Assembly (NCBI GenBank): GCA_016464825.1
Contig: JAEKNQ010000057.1
Coordinates: forward strand, 1-64,000
Origin: Candidatus Dormiibacter inghamiae
GTDB lineage: Bacteria > Chloroflexota > Dormibacteria > Dormibacterales > Dormibacteraceae
DNA length: 64,000 nucleotides
Direction: 5' to 3'
Shown here: piece after piece, positions 44,318 to 53,974 of the stretch
Position numbering within the stretch: position 1 is the stretch's first letter
How the letters are laid out: every line of letters starts with the position of its first letter
The notes under the pieces: generated by a model
Told to the model about the DNA's origin: nothing
What the model saw: the letters and a program-made list of their open reading frames with translations, nothing else
The model's database searches: none
Made by a program: the position numbers and the translations under genes

Positions 44318-45492
44318 GCCTCAAGGCCTCCTATCACGACGTCCCGGTAGAGGGTCGGGCGGTGCTCGTGCGGGAGGACCTCAACGTTCCCCTCAAGAAC
44401 AGCCGCGTGGCCGACGAGACCCGTTTACGAGCGGCTCTGCCCACCCTGCGAGGGCTATCAGCCGCGGGAGCCAGGGTGATAGTCATGTCGCACCTGGGCC
44501 GACCCCAGGGCAGGGCTGACCCCGCGCTCTCGCTGCGGCCGATCGGCGCCTGCCTGTCGCAGCTGCTGGAGCGGCCGGTTGCCTTCGCCGAGGACTGCGT
44601 GGGGCCGGCCGCCCTAGAGGCAGCCGCCAAGCTGAGGAATTCTGAGTTCCTCCTGCTGGAGAACGTCCGCTTCCATGCCGGCGACGAAGCGAACGATCCC
44701 GACTTCGCCGCCCAGCTGGCCAGGCTGGGCGAGATCTACGTCAACGACGCCTTCGCTGCCTCGCACCGAGCCCACGCCTCAGTGGTCGGGGTTGCTGAGC
44801 GGCTGCCCGCCTACGCTGGCGATCTGATGCTGAGTGAACTGCAGGCGCTGCACAGGGCATTGGACGACCCCCGACGGCCGCTGCTGGCCATAGTGGGCGG
44901 CGCCAAGATCTCGACCAAGGCAGGCGTTCTCCGGCACCTGCTGGACAAGGTCGACCGCCTGCTGATCGGTGGTGCGATGGCCAACACCTTTTTGAAGGCC
45001 GAAGGCAGGGAGGTAGGCAGCAGTTTCATCGAAGACTCTGCTCTGGCCGAGGCCAGCTCGGTCGCCGGCCGGGCGGGGGAGAAGCTGATTCTTCCCCTGG
45101 ACGCCATCTGCGCCAGGCAGATGGCGCCCGGGCAGGAGCTCCGAACCTTCGCAGTGGAATCGGTCGAACCTGGCTGGATGGAGTTGGATATCGGCCCTCG
45201 GACGCGGGAGCTCTTCGCCGCCCAGGTGGCCGGTGCGGCGACAGTGGTGTGGAACGGGCCCGTCGGCGTCAGCGAGATCCCCGAGTTCGCGGGCGGCACG
45301 CTGTCTCTCGCCGAGGCGATAGCCGGCTCGGGCGCCTATTCGCTGCTCGGCGGTGGTGACACGGCGGCCGCTGTCGATGCGTTGGGGCTGTCGGGCCGCT
45401 TCTCGCACGTCTCGACCGGCGGGGGAGCCACTCTCGAGTATCTGGAGGGCCGGGAGCTGCCCGGCGTTGCCGCTCTGCGAAACGCTGCCTGA
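44314..45492 (+). CDS. pgk: Phosphoglycerate kinase
   Basis: From GTG 44314 the product has 392 residues. VLVREDLNVPLK (usually RVDxNVP) begins the first domain, MSHLGRPQG binds 3-phosphoglycerate, LLLENVRFHAGD, VNDAFAASHRAHASVVG, VGGAKISTKAGVL and VWNGPVGVSE complete the set, and GGGDTAAAVDALG is the C-terminal nucleotide loop. It makes ATP from 1,3-bisphosphoglycerate. It is coupled to gap (GTGA) and tpiA (TGATG). Confidence 0.96.
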   Translation: MSLKASYHDVPVEGRAVLVREDLNVPLKNSRVADETRLRAALPTLRGLSAAGARVIVMSHLGRPQGRADPALSLRPIGACLSQLLERPVAFAEDCVGPAALEAAAKLRNSEFLLLENVRFHAGDEANDPDFAAQLARLGEIYVNDAFAASHRAHASVVGVAERLPAYAGDLMLSELQALHRALDDPRRPLLAIVGGAKISTKAGVLRHLLDKVDRLLIGGAMANTFLKAEGREVGSSFIEDSALAEASSVAGRAGEKLILPLDAICARQMAPGQELRTFAVESVEPGWMELDIGPRTRELFAAQVAGAATVVWNGPVGVSEIPEFAGGTLSLAEAIAGSGAYSLLGGGDTAAAVDALGLSGRFSHVSTGGGATLEYLEGRELPGVAALRNAA

Positions 45493-46289
45493 TGAGTCAC
45501 CAGCGGCCCTTGCTGGCGGCCAACTGGAAGCTCAACCCCGTCACGGCAGAGGCTGCTGCGGAGCTGGCGCGGGGAGTTCTGGGGCGCGGCGAGCGGCTCT
45601 CTACCGAGGTGGACGTGGTGCTCTGTCCGCCCTACTGCTGGCTGCTCGGCGTGGCCGAGATCCTGCACGACAGCCACGTGGAGCTGGGCGCCCAGAATTG
45701 CTACTGGGAGAGGTCCGGGGCCTACACAGGAGAGGTCTCGGCGGCCATGCTGGCCGGCTGGTGCCAGTGGGTGATAGTAGGGCACTCGGAGCGGCGCAGC
45801 CACTTCGGCGAGACCGACGAGATGGTGGCCCGAAAACTGGCAGCTGCCCTGGAGAGCGACCTCAACGTGATCGCCTGTGTCGGTGAGCAGGCGGATGACT
45901 TCGACTCCGGCCGCAGTGCGGACACTGTTGCTCGGCAGACCGACGTCCTGCTGGGCGAGATGGAGCTTCACCGCCTTCGGCAGTTGGTGATCGCCTACGA
46001 ACCTGTCTGGGCGATCGGGAGCGGCCGCAGCGCCGAGCCTGAACACGCCTACTCGACCATGCGCGCGATCCGGCAGCGCCTGCGAGAGCGTTTCGACCAG
46101 GCGGCGACCGAGGTTCGCCTGCTCTATGGCGGCAGCGTCAAGGCCGCCAATGTGGCGGCCTATGTCGAGCTGCCGAACTGTGACGGCTGCCTGATCGGAG
46201 GGGCGAGCCTAGATGCCCTCGAGTTCTCCCGCATGCTGGCCGCCGTGGCGGAGGTCTATGCAGGAGCCGCAGGCAGGGCGGCGGAGTGA
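45492..46289 (+). CDS. tpiA: Triosephosphate isomerase
   Basis: The 265-residue product has Asn11 and Lys13 in AANWKLN, the catalytic His in VIVGHSERR, the catalytic Glu in [15 protein letters not shown] (loop 6 follows) and the phosphate-binding [10 protein letters not shown] and GCLIGGASL. The ATG overlaps the pgk stop by one base. The gpmA start overlaps its stop. Confidence 0.97.
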   Translation: MSHQRPLLAANWKLNPVTAEAAAELARGVLGRGERLSTEVDVVLCPPYCWLLGVAEILHDSHVELGAQNCYWERSGAYTGEVSAAMLAGWCQWVIVGHSERRSHFGETDEMVARKLAAALESDLNVIACVGEQADDFDSGRSADTVARQTDVLLGEMELHRLRQLVIAYEPVWAIGSGRSAEPEHAYSTMRAIRQRLRERFDQAATEVRLLYGGSVKAANVAAYVELPNCDGCLIGGASLDALEFSRMLAAVAEVYAGAAGRAAE

Positions 46290-47065
46290 GCTACTGCCTG
46301 ATCCTTCTCCGGCACGGCCAGAGCGAGTGGAACGCCCGCGATCTCTTCACAGGCTGGGTGGACATCGGTCTGACCAAGCAGGGGCAGGCGGAGGCAGTCC
46401 GTGGCGGCCAGCTGCTCCGGGAGCGCGGTCTCCTGCCCGAGATCGTCCATACTTCCGTCCTGCGCCGGGCCATCCATACCAGCGACGTCGCCCTCCAAGT
46501 CTGCGACAGGCACTGGATCCCAGTCCGCCGCTCCTGGCGGCTCAACGAGCGTCACTACGGCGCCCTGCAGGGCAAGGACAAGGCGCAGACGCTGGCCCAA
46601 TACGGCGAACAGCAGTTTCAGCTCTGGCGCCGTTCGTACGATCAGCCGCCGCCACCTCTTGTGGACGACGACGAGTTCTCGCAGGCGCGCGACCCGCGTT
46701 ACGCACATCTGCCGCCGGAGCTGAGGCCGCGAACCGAGTGCCTGAAGGATGTCCTGATGAGGCTCCTGCCTTACTGGTACGAGTCGATAGTGCCTGACCT
46801 GCAGACTCGCCGAGTGGTTCTCCTGGCCGCGCACGGCAACTCCCTGCGAGCCCTGCTGAAGCACCTGGACCAGATCGGGGACCAGGACATCGCAGGTGTC
46901 AACATCCCCACTGGCATCCCGCTGGTCTACGAGCTGGACAGCGACTTCCGGCCGGCCCGGGAGGGCGGAGAGTATCTGGATCCCGAGGCGGCCGCTAGCT
47001 CAATCGAGGCTGTCAAGAACCAGGGCCGGAGCCAGAAAGGTGGAAGCGATCCCCGGTCTGGGTAG
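46286..47065 (+). CDS. gpmA: 2,3-bisphosphoglycerate-dependent phosphoglycerate mutase
   Basis: The 259-residue product begins [12 protein letters not shown] with catalytic His10 and [32 protein letters not shown] is the substrate loop with the second catalytic residue, and [17 protein letters not shown] holds the second histidine. [14 protein letters not shown]-type ([13 protein letters not shown]) sequence is near the end. GTG 46286 overlaps the tpiA stop. It completes a gap-pgk-tpi-gpm set covering triose phosphate to 2-phosphoglycerate. A 41-bp gap separates it from sodA. Confidence 0.96.
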   Translation: MSYCLILLRHGQSEWNARDLFTGWVDIGLTKQGQAEAVRGGQLLRERGLLPEIVHTSVLRRAIHTSDVALQVCDRHWIPVRRSWRLNERHYGALQGKDKAQTLAQYGEQQFQLWRRSYDQPPPPLVDDDEFSQARDPRYAHLPPELRPRTECLKDVLMRLLPYWYESIVPDLQTRRVVLLAAHGNSLRALLKHLDQIGDQDIAGVNIPTGIPLVYELDSDFRPAREGGEYLDPEAAASSIEAVKNQGRSQKGGSDPRSG

Positions 47066-47106
47066 GTTTTGCAATAGTCCCATCCACAACTCAAGGAGGA
47101 GTCGCC

Positions 47107-47715
<609 letters not shown>

Positions 47716-47740
47716 TCCTCCTTGGGCTTGGCCCCCCAGT

Positions 47741-47770
47741 CCGCCGGCCGGTCGCGGCCCCGGCCGGCGG
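47741..47770. terminator. Strong GC hairpin between sodA and secG
   Basis: CCGCCGGCCGG and CCGGCCGGCGG form a perfect 11-bp stem around an 8-nt loop, 25 bp after the sodA stop and 23 bp before secG. It has no U-tract, so it may act through Rho or as a partial terminator/processing block in the operon. Confidence 0.6.
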
Positions 47771-47793
47771 TAAACTGGCCCGGTTCTTCAACC

Positions 47794-48048
47794 ATGGATA
47801 AGATTCGCAACGCATTCGTGATCCTGGAAGTCGTGATAGGTGTCCTGCTCATCGCGGGCATCCTGATCCAGACTCCCAAAGCGACAGGATTGGGCGGCAC
47901 CATCGGCGGCGGTGACGGCGGCCTGGGCGGCGGTTACCGCACCCGGCGGGGACTTGAGCGGCAGATCTACTACTCGAGCTGGGTACTGGCGTTCGCCTTC
48001 TTCATAGTCTCCGTAGCGAACATCTGGTTCTCGAGCCACACCGGTTGA
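47794..48048 (+). CDS. secG: Preprotein translocase subunit SecG
   Basis: The 84-residue product has two membrane segments (AFVILEVVIGVLLIAGILIQ and WVLAFAFFIVSVANIWF) around a loop with the SecG-type glycine-rich sequence LGGTIGGGDGGLGGG and a basic RTRRGLERQ. It completes the SecYEG channel. The position downstream of tpiA is the usual one in Gram-positives. Its stop overlaps the TTG of the next gene (TTGA). Confidence 0.93.
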   Translation: MDKIRNAFVILEVVIGVLLIAGILIQTPKATGLGGTIGGGDGGLGGGYRTRRGLERQIYYSSWVLAFAFFIVSVANIWFSSHTG

Positions 48049-49667
48049 CGGCGCGAGCGCTGCTGGCGCTCCTGTCGCTGCTCTTGGTCGCCGGCTGTTC
48101 ACCCAACACATCCCTGGTGAACGTGCAGGGCTCCGCCGGGCAAGGCGGTTCGGTGAGCGAGGCGGTTGTGGGGACCGCCCGCACGCTGAATCCGCTTTTC
48201 GAGCAGGAGGACAACGCGCGAGACATCGACAGCCTGATCTACCAGGGCCTCACCACAATCGGACAGAATCAGCAGGTGGTGCCGCTGCTGGCGGCCAAGC
48301 TCACAGTCTCCGATGACCGCCTTGCCTACACAGTCGACTTGAAGCGGGGCGTGCGCTGGGCGGATGGGCAGCCGTTCGGCGTCGGTGACGTGCTCTTCAC
48401 GTATTCGGTCCTGCAGTCGCCTGACTACAGGGTTTCCAGCGGCACCGACTGGAAGAACATCAAGATCGAGCCGGCCGGTGCCAACGCCGTGCGCTTCACG
48501 CTGAAGGCGCCCAGCGCTCCCTTCCCCCTGGCGCTCCGGCAGGGCATCATCGCCAAGCATGTCTTCGAGAAGGTGGCTGTGGCCGACATTCCCGGCGATC
48601 CTCACAGCGGCGAGAAAGCCTTCGGCACAGGTCCGTTCAAGGTGGACGCCATCTCCAAAGACCGACGGCTGGTGACGCTGGGCCGCAACCCGCAGGCCAA
48701 ACCGGCGCCCTTTCTCGACCAATTCCAGTTTCGCGGCTATCCAAGCCTCGGGGACGCCCTCGATGCCGTCGCCCGGGGCGAGGCCGATTCTGCCGGAGCC
48801 CTCCAGCCGCCCAATCTGGGCGCTCTGGCCAAGCGGCCGGACCTGATCCTGCATGAAGGCAGGACCTTCACCTTCGTGGCCATGTTCTTCAACCTGAGCC
48901 AGGACCAGGCAGCCAGCCTTGATCCCGCCGCGCTTCGCCAGGGGCTGGCCAAGGCTGCAGACCGGCAGCAGATAGTCGGCCAGCAGCTCGACGGGCGAGC
49001 AGACGTGGCCAGCGGGCCGATCCCTCCGTCTGACTGGGCCTACTCAGCGGCGGCCGCCAAGCGGCTGGACTACGATCCGCAGGGCGCCGGGAAGCTGCTC
49101 GACGCCGCCGGCTGGCCCAAGGATCCGGCCACCCACCTGCGGATGAAGGATGGCAGAGCACTGAAGCTCACGCTGAAGACAGCTGACGGCTTTCCCTACA
49201 GGCAGGTCGCCGATGCCCTGGCTGCGCAGTACAAAGCAGTAGGGGTCCAGCTCGAGATCGAGCCCGTCTCCGCCTCGGCGCTGGTCAGCGACCTGCGCTC
49301 GAAGCAGTACCAGGTGGCGCTGGGAGCCATCGACAACGGCCCCGACCCCGACCAGACGTTTTTCTGGCACTCGGATCCCCCTGTCGATGGCGTCAACTTT
49401 GCGGGCCCTCTGATGCTCCGCCAGGCGCTCATCGACAAGGACCTGGAGGACGGCCGGGCCGGGGTGGACCGAAAAGCCCGAAAGCAGGCGTATGACGACT
49501 TTCAGCAGCTCATGGCGGATGCCGCGCCTGCAGTCTTCCTCTTCGAGCCCCATTACGCGTACCTGCAGAACAAGCGGGTGCGCGGCTTCCGGATCAACCC
49601 CGCCATCGATCCGGTCGACCGGTTTCAGTTCGCCGCCAGCTGGTACGTAAACAGCAAGGCGGCCTAG
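48045..49667 (+). CDS. Peptide/oligopeptide ABC transporter substrate-binding lipoprotein
   Basis: The 540-residue product has a lipoprotein signal, LLALLSLLLVAGC, with Cys18. The SBP family 5 body follows: VGTARTLNPLFEQEDNARDIDSLIYQGL, VDLKRGVRWADGQPFGVGDVLFTYSVL, FGTGPFKVDAISKDRRLVTLGRNP and LRQGLAKAADRQQIVGQQLDG. It should capture peptides or similar solutes outside the membrane. No permease or ATPase gene is adjacent, so its partner system lies elsewhere. The TTG start overlaps the secG stop, an unusual coupling of a secreted protein to a secretion subunit. Confidence 0.92.
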   Translation: MTARALLALLSLLLVAGCSPNTSLVNVQGSAGQGGSVSEAVVGTARTLNPLFEQEDNARDIDSLIYQGLTTIGQNQQVVPLLAAKLTVSDDRLAYTVDLKRGVRWADGQPFGVGDVLFTYSVLQSPDYRVSSGTDWKNIKIEPAGANAVRFTLKAPSAPFPLALRQGIIAKHVFEKVAVADIPGDPHSGEKAFGTGPFKVDAISKDRRLVTLGRNPQAKPAPFLDQFQFRGYPSLGDALDAVARGEADSAGALQPPNLGALAKRPDLILHEGRTFTFVAMFFNLSQDQAASLDPAALRQGLAKAADRQQIVGQQLDGRADVASGPIPPSDWAYSAAAAKRLDYDPQGAGKLLDAAGWPKDPATHLRMKDGRALKLTLKTADGFPYRQVADALAAQYKAVGVQLEIEPVSASALVSDLRSKQYQVALGAIDNGPDPDQTFFWHSDPPVDGVNFAGPLMLRQALIDKDLEDGRAGVDRKARKQAYDDFQQLMADAAPAVFLFEPHYAYLQNKRVRGFRINPAIDPVDRFQFAASWYVNSKAA

Positions 49668-49719
49668 GCGTCCACTGGCTGATGTCTGTTTCGGGCCCAA
49701 CACCTGGGGAGGAGAAATC

Positions 49720-50463
49720 GTGGATCTTGGCTTGAACGGGGTCAGAGCGCTGGTGACAGCCGCCAGCAAAGGCTTGGGCAGGGCCTGTGCGGCTGCTTTG
49801 GCGCACGAGGGCGCCCGCGTCTTCCTGGTCTCCCGCGATGATGCGCTGCTGGCGCGGGTGGAGCGGGAGATAGGCGCTGCCGGTCATTTGGCTCTTGACC
49901 TCTCGCGACCGGAGAACCCGGCCCGCGCAGTGCAGGCGACGGTCGACGCACTCGGCGGTCTGGACATCCTGATCTGCAACGCGGGCGGCCCGCCCGCGGG
50001 AACCTTCCAGAGCACGCCGCTGGAGGACTGGGACAAGGGTTACCAGCTGACGCTCATGAGCGCTGTTCGGCTGACTGAGGCGGCGCTCCCGCATCTGAAG
50101 CAGAGCGGCCGCGGGCGCATCATCAACGTCACCTCGACTTCGGTGCGGCAGCCGATCCCCAACCTAGTCCTCTCCAACGCCTTCCGCTCCGCCGTGACAG
50201 CTGCGGCGAAGACGCTCTCAATGGAGGTGGCAGGCGATAACGTCACTGTCAACAACCTGGCGCCGGGGACGATCATGACCGACCGCGCCAAACAGCTCTA
50301 CGGCGATAACATCCCCGAGGTCGAGAAGACGATTCCGATGGGCCGCCTGGGCACGCCGGAGGAGTACGGAGCGGTGTGCGCCTTCCTCTGTTCTCTGCAA
50401 GCGGGATACGTGACTGGTCAGACTCTGGGGGTGGATGGCGGTCTTTTGAAGGGGGTGCACTAA
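49720..50463 (+). CDS. SDR family oxidoreductase lacking the canonical YxxxK
   Basis: The 247-residue protein has the SDR cofactor loop TAASKGLGRACA, CNAGGPP (NAG motif) and a C-terminal GYVTGQTLGVDGGL. Where YxxxK is expected, it reads LSNAFRSAVTAAAKTLS, so the catalytic Tyr and Lys are replaced. A subfamily of 3-oxoacyl-ACP-reductase-like proteins shares this feature. Catalysis is therefore uncertain. GTG 49720 is preceded by GGAGGAG. An aminotransferase gene follows 5 bp later. Confidence 0.88.
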   Translation: MDLGLNGVRALVTAASKGLGRACAAALAHEGARVFLVSRDDALLARVEREIGAAGHLALDLSRPENPARAVQATVDALGGLDILICNAGGPPAGTFQSTPLEDWDKGYQLTLMSAVRLTEAALPHLKQSGRGRIINVTSTSVRQPIPNLVLSNAFRSAVTAAAKTLSMEVAGDNVTVNNLAPGTIMTDRAKQLYGDNIPEVEKTIPMGRLGTPEEYGAVCAFLCSLQAGYVTGQTLGVDGGLLKGVH

Positions 50464-50468
50464 AGCTG

Positions 50469-51680
50469 ATGGCTATGAAGCTGGCAGGAAGGATGCAGCG
50501 GCTGGGGACCGAAGGGGCTTTCGAGGTGCTGGCGAAGGCGCGCAAGCTGGAAGCGCAGGGCAAGCACATAGTCCATCTGGAGATCGGGGAGCCTGACTTC
50601 GCCACGCCCGATCACATCACAGAAGCCGCCGTCTCCGCCCTGCAGGGCGGCTGGACGCACTACACGCCAGCCGCCGGCATCCCGGAGGCCCGCGCCTCGG
50701 TCGCCGCCTTCGTCGGCCGCCGGCTGGGCGTCGAGGTGGCGCCTGACGAGGTGGTCCTGGTGCCCGGCTCCAAGAACGTCCTCCACTTCGTGCTGCTCTC
50801 CCTGATCGAGCCGGGCGACGAGGTGATCTACCCCGATCCCGGCTATCCCGTCTACTCCTCGCTGATCAACTTCGTAGGCGCCAAGCAGGTGCCCATCCGG
50901 CTCCGCGAGGAGCGCAACTTTCGCCTGGATCCGGAGGAGCTCACGTCGCTGGTCACCGACCGGACGCGCATGATCATCCTGAACACGCCCCAGAATCCGA
51001 CTGGCGGCGTGCTGACCAAGGAGGATGTGCAGTTCGTCGCCCGTTTGGCGGTCGAGCGCGATCTCTTTGTGGTGGCCGACGAGATCTACTCCCAGATCAC
51101 CTATGGCTTCGAGCACGCCTCGATCCTGGCCGAGCCGGGGATGAAGGAGCGCACAGTCCTGATGGACGGCATGTCCAAGGCCTATGCCATGTGCGGCTGG
51201 CGGCTCGGCTACGGCGTCGCGCCTCAGGAACTGGCTGTACAGATGGAACGGCTGATGATCAACACGTCGTCCTGCGCCGCCGCGTTCACGCAGATGGCGG
51301 CGATCGAGGCTTTCGATTCGCCGCAGTCCGAGCAGTCGGTGAGGCGAATGGTGGAGGAGTTCCGCCGCCGTCGGGACATTGTGGTGGACGGTCTGAACGA
51401 CATGCCGGGCGTGCGCTGCCAGCGACCGGAGGGCGCCTTCTACGCCTTTCCCAACATCGAAGGCACCGGACTGGACGAGCGCAACCTGGCGGCGGCCCTG
51501 TTGGAAGAGGCGGGGGTGGCAGTACTGCCCGGAACGGCCTTCGGCCCGGCTGGTAGGGGGTTCATCCGCCTCGCCTACACGCAGGGCGAAGAAGACCTCC
51601 GCCTCGGCCTGGAGCGGATGTCAAGCTACCTGGCCGGCCAGCGCGCCGGCACCACTGGAAGCGTGGAGCGAGCGCGCTAG
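50469..51680 (+). CDS. Class I/II PLP-dependent aminotransferase
   Basis: From ATG 50469 (ATG 50475 possible) the product has 403 residues. LEIGEPDFATPDHI is the aspartate aminotransferase-like start, LNTPQNPTGGVLTKED and VVADEIYSQITY hold cofactor-binding Asn and Asp/Tyr residues, and MDGMSKAYAMCGWRLGY carries the Schiff-base lysine. Many relatives are annotated as aspartate, alanine or aromatic aminotransferases; substrate is not set. It lies 5 bp after the SDR gene, so they are likely cotranscribed. Confidence 0.92.
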   Translation: MAMKLAGRMQRLGTEGAFEVLAKARKLEAQGKHIVHLEIGEPDFATPDHITEAAVSALQGGWTHYTPAAGIPEARASVAAFVGRRLGVEVAPDEVVLVPGSKNVLHFVLLSLIEPGDEVIYPDPGYPVYSSLINFVGAKQVPIRLREERNFRLDPEELTSLVTDRTRMIILNTPQNPTGGVLTKEDVQFVARLAVERDLFVVADEIYSQITYGFEHASILAEPGMKERTVLMDGMSKAYAMCGWRLGYGVAPQELAVQMERLMINTSSCAAAFTQMAAIEAFDSPQSEQSVRRMVEEFRRRRDIVVDGLNDMPGVRCQRPEGAFYAFPNIEGTGLDERNLAAALLEEAGVAVLPGTAFGPAGRGFIRLAYTQGEEDLRLGLERMSSYLAGQRAGTTGSVERAR

Positions 51681-51684
51681 GGTC

Positions 51685-52044
51685 TCAGAATGCAAGCGGA
51701 GAGGGGTGCCGGGGCTCGTAGATCCCCAGCTCGCTGCCGCCGGGCAGCCTCAAGTAGGCGATGAGTCCGAAGCCCTGGTCGCCGATGGGGCGGGCAAGCT
51801 CCACACCCTTGCGCTCGAGTTCGTCGACGGTTGCCTTGACGTCGTCGCACATCAGGTAGAACTCGTGGCGCTGGGAGCCCTCCACCGGGTGCAGGGCCAG
51901 CTCCGCCGGCGGCGCTGCGAAGATGAGCCAGCCGTCCCTGGCGTCCACGAAGGGCCAGCCAAGGACGTCCCGAAAGAAGGCGCGATCAGCCTCGGCGTCA
52001 GCGCTGAAGAGGATGGCGTGGAATCCCTTGATCATGCCGGGCAT
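51685..52044 (-). CDS. VOC (glyoxalase/bleomycin resistance) family protein
   Basis: The product, about 119 residues, is a single VOC unit: GFHAILFSADAEADRAFFRDVLGWPF, WLIFAAPPAELALHP, HEFYLMCDDVKATVDELERKGVELARP and LRLPGGSELGIYEPRHP. The Glu in ELGIYEP and the first His are in metal-ligand positions. Function is open (isomerase, dioxygenase or binding protein). The start is uncertain: ATG at 52059, 52044 or 52035 are all in frame; I chose 52044 with a GGGAAG just upstream. Confidence 0.82.
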   Translation of the reverse strand: MPGMIKGFHAILFSADAEADRAFFRDVLGWPFVDARDGWLIFAAPPAELALHPVEGSQRHEFYLMCDDVKATVDELERKGVELARPIGDQGFGLIAYLRLPGGSELGIYEPRHPSPLAF

Positions 52045-52094
52045 GCTACTTCCCGGCATGTTCGGCGGCCTCTTTGCCAGCCCGGCACCGGCTG

Positions 52095-53384
52095 TCAGCC
52101 CAGCTCGGCAGGTCTGACGAAGCCGAAACCCTCCTGCGCCTCAAGACTTTCGGCCAGGTCCAGCAGCGCCCAGTCCCGGCCGAAACCGCCGATCAGCTGC
52201 ACCCCCACCGGAAGGCCGCCGGCGAAGCCGGCCGGCACCGACACGGCGGGCAGACCGGCAAAGCTGACAGGCAGCACGAACTGGGTGTACTCGCTCCACT
52301 CGGCTGAGAGGAACGGGGGCACCGCTTCGATCGCCATGGGCAGCTGGCCGAGGGTGGGTGTGAGAAGCGCATCCCAGCCCCCCAACTGCTCTCTCAGCGC
52401 GGCGCCGGCGGCCAGGCCCGACTGCAGAGCGGAGAGGTAGTCGGTCAGCGCCAGCCGGCGGCCGGCGGCGATGAGCCTGCCCGCTGACTCGCCGTATTCG
52501 GAGGGGTCGCCGGGCTCGGTGGCGACAGAGGCGGGCCGAACCACCTGATAGGCGCTCGCGAACGGTTCAGGCTCCCAACTCAGTTCCCCCAGCTCGTGGC
52601 CGAGCCGGCTGAGCACCTGGGCCGCCCGCTCGCAGGCGCCCGCGCATTCCGCCGCGATCGCCCGACTGCTGTGGCGGACGACGCCTATGCGCGCTGCGCG
52701 GGAAGCCGCCGGCGGTGCCAGCTGTGGGGCGGCCAGGACGCCCAGCACCAGGCGCAGGTCGGCCACGGAGCGGGCCAGCGGGCCCTGGACCGAGAGCCCT
52801 GTCGGATCCGGCTTCTCTTCCGCCACGAGCCCGCGAGAGGGCCTGATGCCCACCACCCCGCAGCAGGCCGAGGGAATGCGGATTGAGCCGCCCATGTCGT
52901 CCCCCGTCGCAAAGGTGCACAGGCCGGCAGCCACGGCGGCGCCGCTGCCGCCGCTGGAGCCACCTGGCGTGATACCGGGGCGCCATGGGTTGTGGGCGGG
53001 AGGGAAGAGGGGGTTGGTCGTGCCCACGGCTGCCGCCAGTTCGGGCAGATTGCTCTTGCCCAGGATGGCCGCCCCCTGACGACGGATGCGGCTGACCGCG
53101 ATGGCGTCGTGATCGGCCACCCGAGCGCTATAGCGGGGCGAGCCATGCGTCCACGGCATTCCGGTCACCGGTTGGGTGTCCTTGACTGCCACGCTGGTGC
53201 CCGCGAGGAGACCGGCACCGGGCGCGGCCAGTGGATCGACATGAACGTAGGCCGCGAGCGCGGGATTGAGGCGGGCAATGCGCTCCAAGTGGGCAGCGAC
53301 GACATCGCCTGACTGGATGTCTCCTGCTGCGAGGAGGCTGCGGATCTCAGTGGCTGTGAGCCAGGCGAGTTCCTGCTTGGTCAT
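52095..53384 (-). CDS. Amidase (amidase signature family)
   Basis: From ATG 53384 the product has about 429 residues. The Ser-cisSer-Lys triad is recognisable: the lysine in GTSVAVKDTQPVTGMPWTHGS and the serines in GITPGGSSGGSGAAVAAGLC, followed by DMGGSIRIPSACCGVVGIRPSRG. The substrate of such amidases cannot be inferred; GatA is excluded by the lack of gatB/C context. Codons further up to 53411 would overlap the divergent glycosylase start at 53401. Confidence 0.9.
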   Translation of the reverse strand: MTKQELAWLTATEIRSLLAAGDIQSGDVVAAHLERIARLNPALAAYVHVDPLAAPGAGLLAGTSVAVKDTQPVTGMPWTHGSPRYSARVADHDAIAVSRIRRQGAAILGKSNLPELAAAVGTTNPLFPPAHNPWRPGITPGGSSGGSGAAVAAGLCTFATGDDMGGSIRIPSACCGVVGIRPSRGLVAEEKPDPTGLSVQGPLARSVADLRLVLGVLAAPQLAPPAASRAARIGVVRHSSRAIAAECAGACERAAQVLSRLGHELGELSWEPEPFASAYQVVRPASVATEPGDPSEYGESAGRLIAAGRRLALTDYLSALQSGLAAGAALREQLGGWDALLTPTLGQLPMAIEAVPPFLSAEWSEYTQFVLPVSFAGLPAVSVPAGFAGGLPVGVQLIGGFGRDWALLDLAESLEAQEGFGFVRPAELG

Positions 53385-53400
53385 GCGCGATGATTCTCCC

Positions 53401-53946
53401 ATGAGCATCACCTGGACCGGCCACCCGGAAGCCGATCGACTGCTGGAGTCAGACCCTCTCGCCCTCCTGATCGGCCTGGTCCTGGATCAGCAGGTGAAGA
53501 TGGAGAAGGCCTTCTCAGGGCCCTACGAGCTGCGGCAGCGGCTCGGTCACCTCGAGGCCGAACGGATCGCGCGGATGGACCCCGACCGGCTGGCGGATGT
53601 CTTTCGCGAGCGCCCGGCGATCCACCGCTTCCCCGGCAACATGGCCAAGCGCGTGCAACAGCTCTGCCAAGTGGTGACTGAGGAGTACGGCGGCCAGGCT
53701 GACAAAGTCTGGCGGGAAGCCTCCTCGGGTGAGGCGCTGGCGCAGCGCATCGGTCGACTGCCCGGCTTCGGCGAGCAGAAGACGAAGATCACTGTGGCTG
53801 TTCTGGCCAAGAAGTTCGACGTGAGGCCAGCGGGTTGGGGGCGCTACGCCGCTGATTGGCACACAGTTGCCGACGTCGACTCCCCCGAGTCGATGGCGGA
53901 AGCCCGTGACGTGAAACGGCGGATGAAGGCCGAAGGCAAGGCCTGA
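53401..53946 (+). CDS. HhH-GPD-type base-excision DNA repair protein
   Basis: The 181-residue product reads DPLALLIGLVLDQQVKMEKAFSGPYELRQRLG at its start and contains the helix-hairpin-helix RIGRLPGFGEQKTKITVAVLAKKF, with DVRPAGWGRYAADWHTVADV behind. This resembles the short HhH-GPD proteins of actinobacteria rather than Nth or MutY, and the iron-sulphur cysteines are absent. The target lesion is unknown. ATG 53401 is divergent from the amidase, the starts being only 16 bp apart. Confidence 0.85.
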   Translation: MSITWTGHPEADRLLESDPLALLIGLVLDQQVKMEKAFSGPYELRQRLGHLEAERIARMDPDRLADVFRERPAIHRFPGNMAKRVQQLCQVVTEEYGGQADKVWREASSGEALAQRIGRLPGFGEQKTKITVAVLAKKFDVRPAGWGRYAADWHTVADVDSPESMAEARDVKRRMKAEGKA

Positions 53947-53974
53947 GCGAGCCGTCACCGGCCGAGAGCTTTGA

